A DNA stretch of 64,000 nucleotides from Methanobacteriota archaeon (GCA_023411115.1 JAEYPF010000007.1:27350-91349), one strand, 5' to 3'. Shown: positions 44,693 through 53,570, counted from the stretch's first letter. Numbers and translations are program-made. Notes: generated by a model not told the origin, from the sequence alone.

Positions 44693-45304
44693 ATGAAAAA
44701 AATTTATACAATATTCGGTTTTCTAGGACCCATCATATACATTCTCGCCATCATTATTGGAGGCGCGCTTAGAAACGATTACAGCCAGCTCTATAATACT
44801 GTAAGCGAACTTTCTATGGCTAACGTGCCCAATTTATTATTAATGGACGTCATGTTTGGTATTTACAATATTTCATTATTGATATTTGGTATTGGTGCAT
44901 TTTTAGACACCACAATTGATACAAGTAAAAAATATAGGGCTGCAATGTTAATGCTAGTCTTAACTGGCATTTCAGGGATTGTGCTATTATTTTTCCCACA
45001 AGATCCCCGAACTGCTGCATTTACCGCTACCGGAACAATTCATATTGCAGTAGCTGGAATTTCATCCCTGCTTACGATTCTAGCCATTTTTCTAACTGGT
45101 TTTAGCTTCCGAAAAAAGATAAAAATGAATAATTTTGCAAAGTATTCATTTATATCCGGAATTATTGTGGTAATTTCAGGAGGAATTGCTGCATATAGTG
45201 TCGGTAATAACCTGTTCTTTGGCGGGTTACTGGAGAAAATAACCATTTTAACATTTATAGTGTGGGTTATAGTGTTCTCATATGTTATTTTAAAGAAAAC
45301 TTAA
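44693..45304 (+). CDS. DUF998 family membrane protein
   Basis: A 203-residue protein with six hydrophobic segments and the DUF998 features YSQLYNTVSELSM after the first segment, FPQDPRTAAFTATGTIH in the middle, and GGLLEKITILTFIVWV near the end. Function unknown. It is divergent from the TetR regulator gene with 159 nt between, and may be controlled by it. Confidence 0.8.
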   Translation: MKKIYTIFGFLGPIIYILAIIIGGALRNDYSQLYNTVSELSMANVPNLLLMDVMFGIYNISLLIFGIGAFLDTTIDTSKKYRAAMLMLVLTGISGIVLLFFPQDPRTAAFTATGTIHIAVAGISSLLTILAIFLTGFSFRKKIKMNNFAKYSFISGIIVVISGGIAAYSVGNNLFFGGLLEKITILTFIVWVIVFSYVILKKT

Positions 45305-45386
45305 TTTTTCTCTTTATTTTTAGCTATAGAAGTGGATTTATATTTTTATAAAAATAATTCCTATTTCTTTATACAATTAAAATAAG

Positions 45387-46229
45387 TTATAAAGTAATTT
45401 CCATCCCAGTATAAATCTTTTTTAACTTTTCCTTTAAAATTAGTCCCATTATGCTCATTCCCTGTTCTCCAGTACAGTGACCAGTATAAACATTTTCAAT
45501 TCCTTCTAAAATGAGCCATTGAGCTATTTCTTCAATCTCTTCCTTTTTAGCTACTGCAAAAGTACTGGCCCCAGATTGAAGATGAAAGCCTCCAATTATA
45601 GTCTTTATTTTTCTGTCATGGAAATCTCCTCTGGCTGTGCTTAGAATATTTTTAATTCCGTTATGCCCACAGCCGGAAAAAACAGTTAAATCATTACCAT
45701 TATCTATTATCATAAATAATTCATGTTCAAAATTGTCATTTATCAATTTATTTTCTTTTTTTTCGAATAATACGCTGTTACTTGAAGGTATCGGAAATAT
45801 CTTCTTAATTTTAGGCACTAAAAATACACCTTGAACTATTTCCACCATTTCATCGATGAAATGTAGCCTATCACAGTATTTTTCAGCTAGTTCCTCATCG
45901 GTACCTATGTATCTATAACCATCAGGACGTTTGGAATAAAAATAGTCTAAAGCTTCCTTTTTAAGGTAAACTGGTGCTTTATTATTCATCTGAAAGAATT
46001 TTAACAGACCACCTGTATGGTCATTATGTCCATGAGATATAACCACCGCATCAACTTTGGACAGATCAATGCCTAATTTTGATGCATTTTTTATTGCACT
46101 TCCTTTGGGACCTCCAGTATCAAAAAGAATGTTATTATTGTTTTTTTCAATAATCATTGAAAGTCCATGTTCTATATCTAAATTAGAGTTTAAAAGCTTG
46201 CTATTTTCAACCAGAACTGTTATTTTCAT
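45387..46229 (-). CDS. Metallo-beta-lactamase fold hydrolase
   Basis: A 280-residue protein of the branch often annotated as a dihydropterin-ribofuranosyl-aminobenzene phosphate synthase-like MBL protein. The metal motif is VISHGHNDHTGG, followed by FSGCGHNGIKNIL and IGGFHL, with a last histidine in YTGHCTGEQG. The substrate is unknown; a link with methanopterin synthesis has been proposed in annotations but cannot be shown here. GGAG lies 6 nt before the ATG at 46229. Confidence 0.85.
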   Translation of the reverse strand: MKITVLVENSKLLNSNLDIEHGLSMIIEKNNNNILFDTGGPKGSAIKNASKLGIDLSKVDAVVISHGHNDHTGGLLKFFQMNNKAPVYLKKEALDYFYSKRPDGYRYIGTDEELAEKYCDRLHFIDEMVEIVQGVFLVPKIKKIFPIPSSNSVLFEKKENKLINDNFEHELFMIIDNGNDLTVFSGCGHNGIKNILSTARGDFHDRKIKTIIGGFHLQSGASTFAVAKKEEIEEIAQWLILEGIENVYTGHCTGEQGMSIMGLILKEKLKKIYTGMEITL

Positions 46230-46331
46230 TTTATCTCCAGATTTAGAATACTTAATAGAAATGATAAAGTTTACCAGCTCCTCTGATAACCTTAAATAAG
46301 TTTTTAAGAAAATAACTATTGAATTTTTTAA

Positions 46332-46979
46332 TTATTTCTTCTTTATCGCTTTAATATAATTAACTGTAACATAGTTAGGGTCAGAATCATCACGAATAAT
46401 TTCCTTACTGACCACTTCAAATCCTGTTTTATTCAGCATATCCAGTATCTTTTTTTGGTTTAACATATGGCTTGTAGTTGGAATCTTACGGTAATTTACA
46501 AGCGCTTTAATTCTGAATTTCAAGTTTCCATAAAATGATAGAAAAGAAATATCTGGATCTGCTATTATAATCAAACCCCCATGTTTTAAAACCCGGCTGC
46601 TCTCTTTAAGAGCCTTTTCTGGTTCAGTGAAAAGAAGAACCAGCCCCATAAATACAGTATCAAATGTTCCTTCATCGAATTCAAGGTTCTGACAATCCAT
46701 AGCCTGAAATTCAAATCCTTTTAGTTTTTCCATGGCAATGGTCAGCATTTCCTCTGAAATATCAGTTGAAATAAGACTTTCTGATTTATCTGCAAGTGTT
46801 TTAGTGAAATAACCAGTACCGCAGCCAAGCTCAATTAGTTTTCCCAGATTGTTCTCTTCATTCAACTTTTCCAGTATTTTTGGCCTTATTTTTTTCCCTA
46901 AGACATTATCTATAACGGAATCATACCTATTTGACATTTCTGCCCAAAATTTAATAATTTCCTTCACCAAAGAAACCAC
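46332..46979 (-). CDS. Class I SAM methyltransferase (UbiE-like)
   Basis: A 215-residue methyltransferase. SAM-binding motif I is LIELGCGTGYFTKTL, motif II area ISTDISEEMLTIA, then DTVFMGLVLLFTEPEKALKESSRVLKHGGLIIIADPD. Substrate unknown. The start is unclear: the frame opens with GTG at 46979, and the first ATG is at residue 15 (EMSNRYDSV). Neither has a strong ribosome-binding site. It follows the flavin-oxidase-like gene region and precedes the MBL gene on the same strand. Confidence 0.8.
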   Translation of the reverse strand: MVSLVKEIIKFWAEMSNRYDSVIDNVLGKKIRPKILEKLNEENNLGKLIELGCGTGYFTKTLADKSESLISTDISEEMLTIAMEKLKGFEFQAMDCQNLEFDEGTFDTVFMGLVLLFTEPEKALKESSRVLKHGGLIIIADPDISFLSFYGNLKFRIKALVNYRKIPTTSHMLNQKKILDMLNKTGFEVVSKEIIRDDSDPNYVTVNYIKAIKKK

Positions 46980-47029
46980 TCTTTATAAATAATATTTTAT
47001 TTGCAGATAAAACAATGCCTTAAACTGTA

Positions 47030-47455
47030 TTAACCGAATTTAATGAACTTTTTAGGCTCAAAATTAGTGGCCATTGTCCAGAAGTAAGCTTCACCCTTGG
47101 CAATGCGGAAAATTATAAGTCCCGGATGTTCAACTGTCATGCCGAACTCTTTAAGGAAAGGCCTATCTTCTAAAACTTTCTTTTTAAGTTCTGGATCATC
47201 TATAAACTCTATTTCACCGGCCACCCTCATCATTTTTCCTGTCGCCTCATCCGGCTGCCAGAAACATACTTCTACCTTTGGATTTGCCTGGAGCTGTCCG
47301 TACATATCTTTCATAGCTCCAATTTGGAAGTAAAATCCATTTTCATCGGCAAACCAAAAACCGAGTGCTCTAACTCTAGGCTGATCTCCTTCTACTGTTG
47401 CAAGATAGCATACAGGTGTTTCGTTTGCAAATTTTATGCAGTCTTTAAAATCCAT
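47030..47455 (-). CDS. Pyridoxamine 5'-phosphate oxidase-like flavin protein
   Basis: A 141-residue split-barrel protein that should bind FMN or F420. Seen: TPVCYLATVEGDQPRVRALGFWF at the start, MYGQLQANPKVEVCFWQP in the middle, and GEAYFWTMATN at the end. Such small members usually reduce or bind flavins and are poorly characterised. GGAGG lies upstream of the ATG at 47455. It is divergent from an AhpD-like gene; both promoters carry the same 11-bp element, which suggests shared control. Confidence 0.85.
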   Translation of the reverse strand: MDFKDCIKFANETPVCYLATVEGDQPRVRALGFWFADENGFYFQIGAMKDMYGQLQANPKVEVCFWQPDEATGKMMRVAGEIEFIDDPELKKKVLEDRPFLKEFGMTVEHPGLIIFRIAKGEAYFWTMATNFEPKKFIKFG

Positions 47456-47481
47456 AATATCATTTCCTCCATTTAATTAGT

Positions 47482-47589
47482 TAGTGAATGACCAACTATT
47501 TTGACGCTATCATTAAGATAATTTGTTTATATGCTGAAGTTAAAGCATAATTACCTAAGATTTATAAGTTTAAATTACGTCATTCACTA
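47482..47589. promoter_or_regulatory. Paired 11-bp element between divergent promoters
   Basis: TAGTGAATGAC (47482-47492) and its exact reverse complement GTCATTCACTA (47579-47589), 86 nt apart. Each lies just downstream of a TATA-like sequence for one gene (TTTATAAG at 47561-47568 for the plus-strand gene). It looks like a regulator site repeated at both promoters. Confidence 0.55.
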
Positions 47590-47677
47590 TAAATAGATTT
47601 AATTATATTTATTTTTTAATGAATATATAAAATATATTGTTTTAGAAGAAAAATCAGGAAAATTAGGAGTAAATAAA

Positions 47678-47983
47678 ATGGAAGAACAAAAGCCAAGACC
47701 ATATAGATTTACAGAAGCAGTAAGTGAAGAATTGAATGATGCATTTAATAATCTGGCTTCGCAAATAATGAAAGATGGTGCACTATCTTCAAAGGAAAAA
47801 TCAGTGATAGCACTGGCATGTGCAGTAGCCCTTAAATGTGAACACTGTGTGAAAGCTCATAAAAAGAGCGCTTTAGCCGCTGGTGCGAGCATGGATGAAA
47901 TTCTTGAGGCAGCTGCAGTTGCAGGTCAGGTTCGCCTTGGATCAGGTTTCACATTTGCTTCTTTCCTTGTTGATGAGGATTAA
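47678..47983 (+). CDS. Carboxymuconolactone decarboxylase/AhpD-like protein
   Basis: A 101-residue helical protein with the redox motif CEHCVKAH (Cys54, Cys57, His61) of AhpD-like members. These act as peroxidase partners or disulfide reductases. The end AAAVAGQVRLGSGFTFASFL is typical. AGGAG lies before the ATG at 47678. Together with the divergent flavin protein it may form an oxidative-stress pair; that is inference from their shared promoter element. Confidence 0.9.
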   Translation: MEEQKPRPYRFTEAVSEELNDAFNNLASQIMKDGALSSKEKSVIALACAVALKCEHCVKAHKKSALAAGASMDEILEAAAVAGQVRLGSGFTFASFLVDED

Positions 47984-48041
47984 AAATAATACATTAAAGA
48001 ATAAAAAAGTAGTTTATAATTTAAATTAAATATCTAAGGTT

Positions 48042-48350
48042 TTAACATCCTTTAATATTTAATTCCTTTACACTGTTTATTTCTTCCTGACCAACAGGTA
48101 TTTCAACTACTGCAGTCCCATGACATGGCTTTGTATAAGGAAACAAAATTGTACCTTTTTTTTCATTAATCCCTATGGGTATTGGAGGTATTCCAATGAT
48201 TCTTGCACCTAAAACTTTTTCTCCAGGATTAACATAAATTATTTCAGAGGCATTTTCCTCAATGACTTTAGTAGATTCTTTAAAACCCGTCCTGGCTATT
48301 AATATATCATAATCTTCAGATTCCTGTAAGTACGTTTCAAGACAGAACAT
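48042..48350 (-). CDS. DUF1894-like methanogen protein
   Basis: A 102-residue protein that appears to be DUF1894, a family found in methanogens. It starts MFCLETYLQ and has a GARIIGIPPIPIGI segment and a conserved PCHG near the end. No function is known. It is the last of three closely spaced genes on this strand (membrane protein, DUF1890, this one), so it belongs to one operon. GAGGAG lies before the ATG at 48350. Confidence 0.6.
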   Translation of the reverse strand: MFCLETYLQESEDYDILIARTGFKESTKVIEENASEIIYVNPGEKVLGARIIGIPPIPIGINEKKGTILFPYTKPCHGTAVVEIPVGQEEINSVKELNIKGC

Positions 48351-48390
48351 AAAATCTCCTCTGGTATGGTTTAATCATTAAATGTTTAAT

Positions 48391-48864
48391 TCAAATGGCA
48401 CCGGATTCTTCCAGTTTTTTTAACATTTTATCGAATTTCACTCGAAGTGGTGTTGGATTATGGTAAGCCCTTGCAGATACTATTCTGGCATCTGTGCTTT
48501 CTGAAACAGCGCTTTCGAATTCAAAGAGCTGATCGGCATCTTTTTCAAATATTAGGGCAATAGATGTCGTATCAAGAATGCTGTAAAATGTTACGAAGTA
48601 CGAGACAGCTGCATCTTTGTGAATAAATCCAACAAGGAGATCAAAAGATCCCTTATCCAGTTTTTCAAGACATGAATCAATATCAATTTTATTTTCAATG
48701 TATAAACCTTCAGGATCTCCTACTTCCAGAAGTTTCATTGCAGATGGCGTACTTGCTGTTGTAACTTCATATCCCATTTTTTTAAGTTTATATGTCACAT
48801 AAACTGCCATTGGAGTCTGAGAAGGAGATTCAGGACATCCCAACAATATTAAGGCTTTTTTCAT
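48391..48864 (-). CDS. DUF1890-like methanogen protein
   Basis: A 157-residue protein that appears to be DUF1890: LILLGCPESPSQTPMAVYV at the start, KLKKMGYEVTTAS, then VGFIHKDAAVSYFVTF and ARAYHNPTPLRVKFDKML. The fold looks like a flavodoxin-like alpha/beta domain, but no cofactor motif is clear. Function unknown. GGAGG lies 6 nt before the ATG at 48864. DUF1894 follows after 40 nt. Confidence 0.65.
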   Translation of the reverse strand: MKKALILLGCPESPSQTPMAVYVTYKLKKMGYEVTTASTPSAMKLLEVGDPEGLYIENKIDIDSCLEKLDKGSFDLLVGFIHKDAAVSYFVTFYSILDTTSIALIFEKDADQLFEFESAVSESTDARIVSARAYHNPTPLRVKFDKMLKKLEESGAI

Positions 48865-48896
48865 ATTTTTCCTCCAATCATATTATATTATCTATT

Positions 48897-49979
48897 TCAT
48901 CTGCCTCTTTTAACCATTAATACATGGCTTAAGACCATTGCGCCCAGGAACATGAAGGTCAAAAGTGCTATACCATTTATGGATCTGTTCGAGAAAAATA
49001 ATCCTATTACTGCCTGGGATGTAAATGCAGTTAGTGCTCCAATAAGTAAAGCTTCCCTTCCAAGGTAGTTTCGATTACCACTTTCCCGCTTCTCACGGTA
49101 GGTGGCAAGCATTTTAAACCCTATAAAAATTACCGCCGCACACCATATCAAAAGGGCGATCAATGTAGCATATCCAAAGTCAAATGTGAACCCAAATATT
49201 CCAGGCAGGAAATAATCTACTACATCCTTCTTACTTACTAAAACTCCATAAAATATTGGGAACGGTAAACTGAATAAAGTGATCAGAGAAATAGGCAAAC
49301 TTATATAACCACTGGCAAATCCAGTATCCTGTGCCCCCCAGTAACTTGAACCCTGAACATGGCCAAAAAGAGTTGCATTCTTCAAAACCATAGTTATACT
49401 TGGAAGTGCATTCTCCTCAAGTCTGGATACTCTTAAAAGAGGACTTATGACAGCCATATGGAAAATCTGTGATAAAAGTTCCAGGAATCCAAAACCTCCA
49501 ATCATTACAGTTGCTACTATTATTATCCTTTTTATTGTGAAAAAGGATTTTTGACGGAATGACTTTGATATGATGAAAAATCCAATTAACATACCTAAAA
49601 TCCACAGAATAAAGAAATCCCTGTGTACTATTCCTCCAAAAATTGCTATTAAACCAACTAGAAGAAATACAAATATCCTTAGATTGGCCACTCTGATACC
49701 CACTTCTTTCATCATTGGCAGAGCGCCGAGCAAAGTTACAACTGCAAATAGGGCTAACGGCCCATAGGGGTGCGTAAACTCATAATGAGCAAATGGTAAA
49801 AACAGAAGTGTAGCATCAAGACCAAAAAGCAGTGCAAATCCTACAGATAAAATAAGCGCTACAAAAAGCACGAGACTTAAGGATATTGGAACTATATTAA
49901 GCAATAGCATTACTCCAATCTGTATTATAAGTCCTACTTCAATTATGAATTGTAAGTGATTTTCAGCGATTAAAACCAA
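48897..49979 (-). CDS. Polytopic membrane protein of a methanogen operon
   Basis: About 360 residues with ten or more hydrophobic segments and few charged loops. I do not recognise the family. Features include FAHYEFTHPYGPLALF in an early loop, GIVHRDFFILW, and a long outer loop with SYWGAQDTGFASGY. A transport or lipid-related role is possible. The start is probably TTG 49979: GGAGG lies 8 nt upstream, whereas the TTG at 49994 would place that site inside the gene. First gene of an operon with DUF1890 and DUF1894. Confidence 0.6.
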   Translation of the reverse strand: MVLIAENHLQFIIEVGLIIQIGVMLLLNIVPISLSLVLFVALILSVGFALLFGLDATLLFLPFAHYEFTHPYGPLALFAVVTLLGALPMMKEVGIRVANLRIFVFLLVGLIAIFGGIVHRDFFILWILGMLIGFFIISKSFRQKSFFTIKRIIIVATVMIGGFGFLELLSQIFHMAVISPLLRVSRLEENALPSITMVLKNATLFGHVQGSSYWGAQDTGFASGYISLPISLITLFSLPFPIFYGVLVSKKDVVDYFLPGIFGFTFDFGYATLIALLIWCAAVIFIGFKMLATYREKRESGNRNYLGREALLIGALTAFTSQAVIGLFFSNRSINGIALLTFMFLGAMVLSHVLMVKRGR

Positions 49980-49999
49980 TTTTGATTCCTCCAAGCCCT

Positions 50000-50042
50000 C
50001 GAATGCGAAGCATTCGGGGCGTCAAAATTTTCAATTTTTTAC
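50000..50042. repeat. Hairpin-GCGTCAAAATT-AATTTTTTAC repeat unit, short copy
   Basis: A perfect hairpin CGAATGC-GAA-GCATTCG (50000-50016) is followed by GCGTCAAAATT (50019-50029) and AATTTTTTAC (50033-50042). The last two boxes recur in the same order at 60986-61030, also right after a hairpin. Confidence 0.55.
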
Positions 50043-50222
50043 GTCCCATGAGACTCATTACTAGATTATTCTGATTACTGATAATTAATTTGGCAAAATT
50101 ATTTCCATATTCAACTAATAGAAAAAATTTAACATTACCTTGAACTTAATTAATCTTAAATTTTACTTTTATATATATGGACTCAATATTAAATAAACTC
50201 ACTTAAAAGTTTTTTGGAGAGA

Positions 50223-50714
50223 TCATTCCAGCAACTTATAAAAAACGACCATATGTTCTCCCATACCATCATAATTTCTAACGGCACTTACGCCCATAAT
50301 ATTTATGGTGTCCTGACTTTTGTCCTCCAGAAATTCCAATTTTCTATAGAAAGATATTGAATTCCAATTTATTGGTTTTGTAATTAATAATACCTTTTTA
50401 CATCCCTTTAAAGTAGAAATATCCAAAAATTTCTCTACAAGCGCTTTTCCTACACCTCTTCTTCTAACCTTCGAATCAATACCTAATAAATGGATATATG
50501 CCTCTTCTGGATTCTCTTGAGATATAAAACCTAAAAGGAATCCTGCTATTTTTCCAGATGGTAATTCAGCAACCAGGGAAGTGCTTTTAAAGAATTTAGT
50601 GAATATATGATAAATAGATTTTCTTTCAGTTGCCATGGGACTGCAATCTTCTGCAAGTTCAGCAATTGCAACGAAATCTTCTTCCAGTGCATTTCTTATT
50701 TTTAAATTTTCCAT
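50223..50714 (-). CDS. GNAT-family N-acetyltransferase
   Basis: A 163-residue acetyltransferase. The acetyl-CoA loop is visible as RRRGVGKALVEKFL, preceded by the beta-strand AYIHLLGID and followed by KKVLLITKPINWNSISFYRKLEF. Substrate unknown (protein N-termini, amino acids or small amines are typical). GGAG lies 8 nt before the ATG at 50714. Confidence 0.85.
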   Translation of the reverse strand: MENLKIRNALEEDFVAIAELAEDCSPMATERKSIYHIFTKFFKSTSLVAELPSGKIAGFLLGFISQENPEEAYIHLLGIDSKVRRRGVGKALVEKFLDISTLKGCKKVLLITKPINWNSISFYRKLEFLEDKSQDTINIMGVSAVRNYDGMGEHMVVFYKLLE

Positions 50715-50804
50715 ACTTTAAGCTCCGTCATCTTTAAAGTTAGCGCTATATTTAAATATCATGATGTCAAATTTTTAATTACTCGAATGTTATATGTTCA
50801 TTTA

Positions 50805-50812
50805 TTTATATA
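50805..50812 (+). promoter_or_regulatory. TATA box of tRNA-Ala
   Basis: TTTATATA, about 16-23 nt before the first base of the tRNA, the usual place for an archaeal tRNA promoter. Confidence 0.5.
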
Positions 50813-50827
50813 ATATTCAAGTCATAA

Positions 50828-50900
<73 letters not shown>

Positions 50901-50958
50901 CTACACCATATTCTGTTTTTTTCTACAACTAAAAAATAATTTAATTTTTAAAAGTCTT

Positions 50959-51984
50959 TTAAGTACCTGCAGATTTGTAAATATTTTCTATAACTATATT
51001 GAAAAGGTCATCTGATTTTATTTCTCTACCATTCATATCAGAGCTTAATAATTCTAAAGCCATGTTGATAATCTCATCCACATTTGTGGACCTCTTCATA
51101 AAGCCATTATCTACATAATATTTATCAACAGCAAGTATTTTTCCAGGATAACATGAAATAACCGGAGTACCTAGAAGTGCGGCTTCTCTATTCATTGTTC
51201 CGCCGGCTCCAATTACAAGATCGCATTTTTTCATAAGACTGAAGGTATCCACAGGAGGCTTAATTAAAGTAACATCCGGATCGTTTTCAAATATCTGCTG
51301 CTGCTCCTTAAATCGTGGAATCACCAGTATATTAGCATGATCTTTTAATGCATCTACAATTGGGGATAAAACAGATGTTTTACAATCGGCATCCAGATAA
51401 GATGCAAGAGCAGGTTCAGGCCTCATTAAAATGGTCTTCTCTTTCTTTAAATTTAAATTAAGTTCTCCAAAAATGTTTTCATCGTATTTAAAGTCTTTGA
51501 GGTGAGTTAGTTCAGAAGTACCTGTGTATCTGATTAAATTATTCGGATCAGCACCTGTTTTAAAAACATTCCACACATCTATGGCTTTAGGAATTATTAT
51601 TTTATCACAAAGAGATAAAGTAAGCTTATTTGCAGCAATGGCATGTTCATTATCTAAAACATACACACTGGGTATTCCCAATCCAAATGACACCCTTGGA
51701 AGTTCAATTGAATGCTTTGAAACTGCAACATCAGGTTTTTCCTTTGCAATTAATTTTGAAAGTTCATAAGCCCTTTTTGTACTCTCTTCAAGTTTCTGAG
51801 ATAGTGTAACTCCATGTTTTCCAACAGATGTGTATTCTATTTGAAAAAGATCGAGAAGCTTGTGTATGTCTCCAAATTTACGGGCCGTTATGAACACATC
51901 TTCTCCTTCATCCTTTAGATAATGGATTATACTTTTAAAAAATCTCACATGGGGCGCATTTACTAAATCAATCCAAACTTTCAA
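50959..51984 (-). CDS. DUF354 glycosyltransferase-like protein
   Basis: About 341 residues of the DUF354 family, which has a GT-B glycosyltransferase-like fold and occurs mainly in archaea. Seen: KVWIDLVNAPHVRFFKSII at the start, KPDVAVSKHSIELPRVSFGLG, VLDNEHAIAANKLTLSLCD, then the second domain with LVIGAGGTMNREAALLGTPVIS, the nucleotide-sugar loop. The substrate is unknown; a role in surface polysaccharide is plausible. The start is TTG 51984 or GTG 51987: the GGTGA (just upstream) is 4 nt from the TTG, which suits other genes here better. Confidence 0.8.
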   Translation of the reverse strand: MKVWIDLVNAPHVRFFKSIIHYLKDEGEDVFITARKFGDIHKLLDLFQIEYTSVGKHGVTLSQKLEESTKRAYELSKLIAKEKPDVAVSKHSIELPRVSFGLGIPSVYVLDNEHAIAANKLTLSLCDKIIIPKAIDVWNVFKTGADPNNLIRYTGTSELTHLKDFKYDENIFGELNLNLKKEKTILMRPEPALASYLDADCKTSVLSPIVDALKDHANILVIPRFKEQQQIFENDPDVTLIKPPVDTFSLMKKCDLVIGAGGTMNREAALLGTPVISCYPGKILAVDKYYVDNGFMKRSTNVDEIINMALELLSSDMNGREIKSDDLFNIVIENIYKSAGT

Positions 51985-52032
51985 CACATCACCTGCTATA
52001 AAATTAATTATGATTTATCTGGTATTTTTAAA

Positions 52033-52689
52033 TTATATTTCATCCTTAAATTTCTGAATACTTTCTATAATTTCATTCAGCCCTTCGCCAGTTTTAAGAC
52101 TGCTTTTTATGACGATTACATCCGGACTAATCTCTAAAACATCTTTAACCATTTTGTCTGCATCTGCACCAACAGCTTCTGCAATATCAACCTTATTAAT
52201 GACCACAATATCTGCATCTTTAAAAATTAGAGGATGCTTTTCGACCGTGTCATCTCCTTCACTTACGCTGACTACAACCATTCTTATATGGGAACCAAGG
52301 TCAAAATCGACAGGACAGATGAGGTTTCCAACATTTTCTATGAAAAGTAATTCTAGATCTTCAAGTGGAAGGTCATGGAGTGCATGTTCTACTAAATGAG
52401 CATCCAAATGGCATTCTTTTCCAGTGTTAAGCCCCACAACAGGTACATCATGTCTTTCAATTCTTCCAGCATCAAATCTGCTTATTACATCACCTGCTAT
52501 AACACCTATTTTGTAATCCATTTTCTCTATGAGATTTTCTATAAGTGATGTCTTTCCGGAGCCTATTGCCCCTAAAAAATCAACTGCAAATACACCTGCT
52601 TTGTCGAATATTCTCTGATTTCTTTTGGCAAGTTTCTTATTTGCAACCATGATATCGTGCTGTATTTCTACTTCAGCTATTTTATGCAT
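52033..52689 (-). CDS. hypB: Hydrogenase nickel incorporation GTPase
   Basis: Delivers nickel to NiFe hydrogenases in a GTP-dependent step, with HypA. Motifs: P-loop GAIGSGKTSLIENL, AGDVISRFDAGRIE, the metal-linked GKECHLDAH, ENVGNLICPVDFD, and NKVDIA. The N-terminal Cys-rich or His-rich metal arm of some bacterial HypB proteins is absent. I chose ATG 52689: GGAGG is 6 nt upstream, whereas it abuts the ATG at 52695. The start lies inside the end of hypA, an 8-base overlap that couples the pair. Confidence 0.95.
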   Translation of the reverse strand: MHKIAEVEIQHDIMVANKKLAKRNQRIFDKAGVFAVDFLGAIGSGKTSLIENLIEKMDYKIGVIAGDVISRFDAGRIERHDVPVVGLNTGKECHLDAHLVEHALHDLPLEDLELLFIENVGNLICPVDFDLGSHIRMVVVSVSEGDDTVEKHPLIFKDADIVVINKVDIAEAVGADADKMVKDVLEISPDVIVIKSSLKTGEGLNEIIESIQKFKDEI

Positions 52690-53062
52690 CTTCATCCTCC
52701 TTCTCTATTTTAATTGTTTTAACGTTACATTCTCTTCCTTTGGTTATTTCAAGATCTCGTCCTTCGCATTCAGGACAATTAATAATTGGTACGAGATGAT
52801 CTAAATCATCTGAAACAGCTAATCCTGCAAAATCACATGATTTACATTTTATTTCAATTGGAATTTCTTCAATTATAATTTCGGCTCCTTCAAGTAAGGT
52901 ATTTTCACTTAAAACGTCGATCATGAATTTAAGCTGTTCTGGGTTAAGCATTGTAAGCATTCCAATTTCTATAGTTACTTCAGTGATTTCCTGAGCATCA
53001 TTTTTTTCTGCAACATCGATTGCAGTCTTTACTATAGCATCAGCCATTGATAGTTCGTGCAT
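52682..53062 (-). CDS. hypA: Hydrogenase nickel incorporation metallochaperone
   Basis: Nickel-binding partner of HypB. It begins MHELSMADAIVKTA, with the nickel-binding His2, and has the structural zinc site CKSC...CPEC (about residues 77-103). Length 126 residues is normal. It is the first gene of hypA-hypB. Upstream lies a 500-base AT-rich gap with repeats, shared with the divergent prs gene. Confidence 0.95.
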   Translation of the reverse strand: MHELSMADAIVKTAIDVAEKNDAQEITEVTIEIGMLTMLNPEQLKFMIDVLSENTLLEGAEIIIEEIPIEIKCKSCDFAGLAVSDDLDHLVPIINCPECEGRDLEITKGRECNVKTIKIEKEDEDA

Positions 53063-53188
53063 TATTTACACCATCCTTTCTGGTCATGTATTTAACAAAA
53101 AGCTCATTAAGTTCATTGCTGTAAATTTAAAAGTTTCATAATTAACTATCTTATCTCTAGAATGTATCTGCTTTCAATAAGAATAATA

Positions 53189-53252
53189 TACAATTTCTTA
53201 TCTTATAGAACTTTATATCCTTATAAAATACCATTAATAAAGTTAGCAAATA
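53189..53252. repeat. 64-base direct repeat, copy 1
   Basis: Imperfect copy of 53316-53379, offset 127 bases, with about eight differences. Both contain a TATA-like core (TTATAAAATA here, ATATAAAATA there) and end in AATAAAGTT-(A/G)-GCAAATA. Confidence 0.7.
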
Positions 53253-53315
53253 TGTTTAATTATCTTATCTTTTGAGATTGTATATATATTTTATAAGAAA
53301 GTTATAATTTCAAGT

Positions 53316-53379
53316 TATAATTTCTTATTGTATAGAACTTATATCCATATAAAATACTTATTAATAAAGTTGGCAAATA
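53316..53379. repeat. 64-base direct repeat, copy 2
   Basis: Second copy of the repeat in the hypA-prs gap. Just before it, the 13-mer AAGTTATAATTTC occurs twice in tandem (53299-53311 and 53312-53324), running into the copy. Confidence 0.7.
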
Positions 53380-53570
53380 ATTTGAATAGTTAAATTCATT
53401 ATAGATATGAGTCCATTAATAATTGAAATTACAACTTTAATTACATCATAGTTAATTTCATAGTATTAAAATTTTTACATCCATTGTAAACATATAATTA
53501 AGTAATTTCTTTAGGAAAATGAAAATTAAACAGACTAATATATTATATCCATAGAATACAGGTGATTTTA

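Noticed and set aside
53189..53379. Remnant CRISPR array
   Set aside because: Only two 64-base imperfect copies 127 bases apart; no regular spacers and no cas gene.
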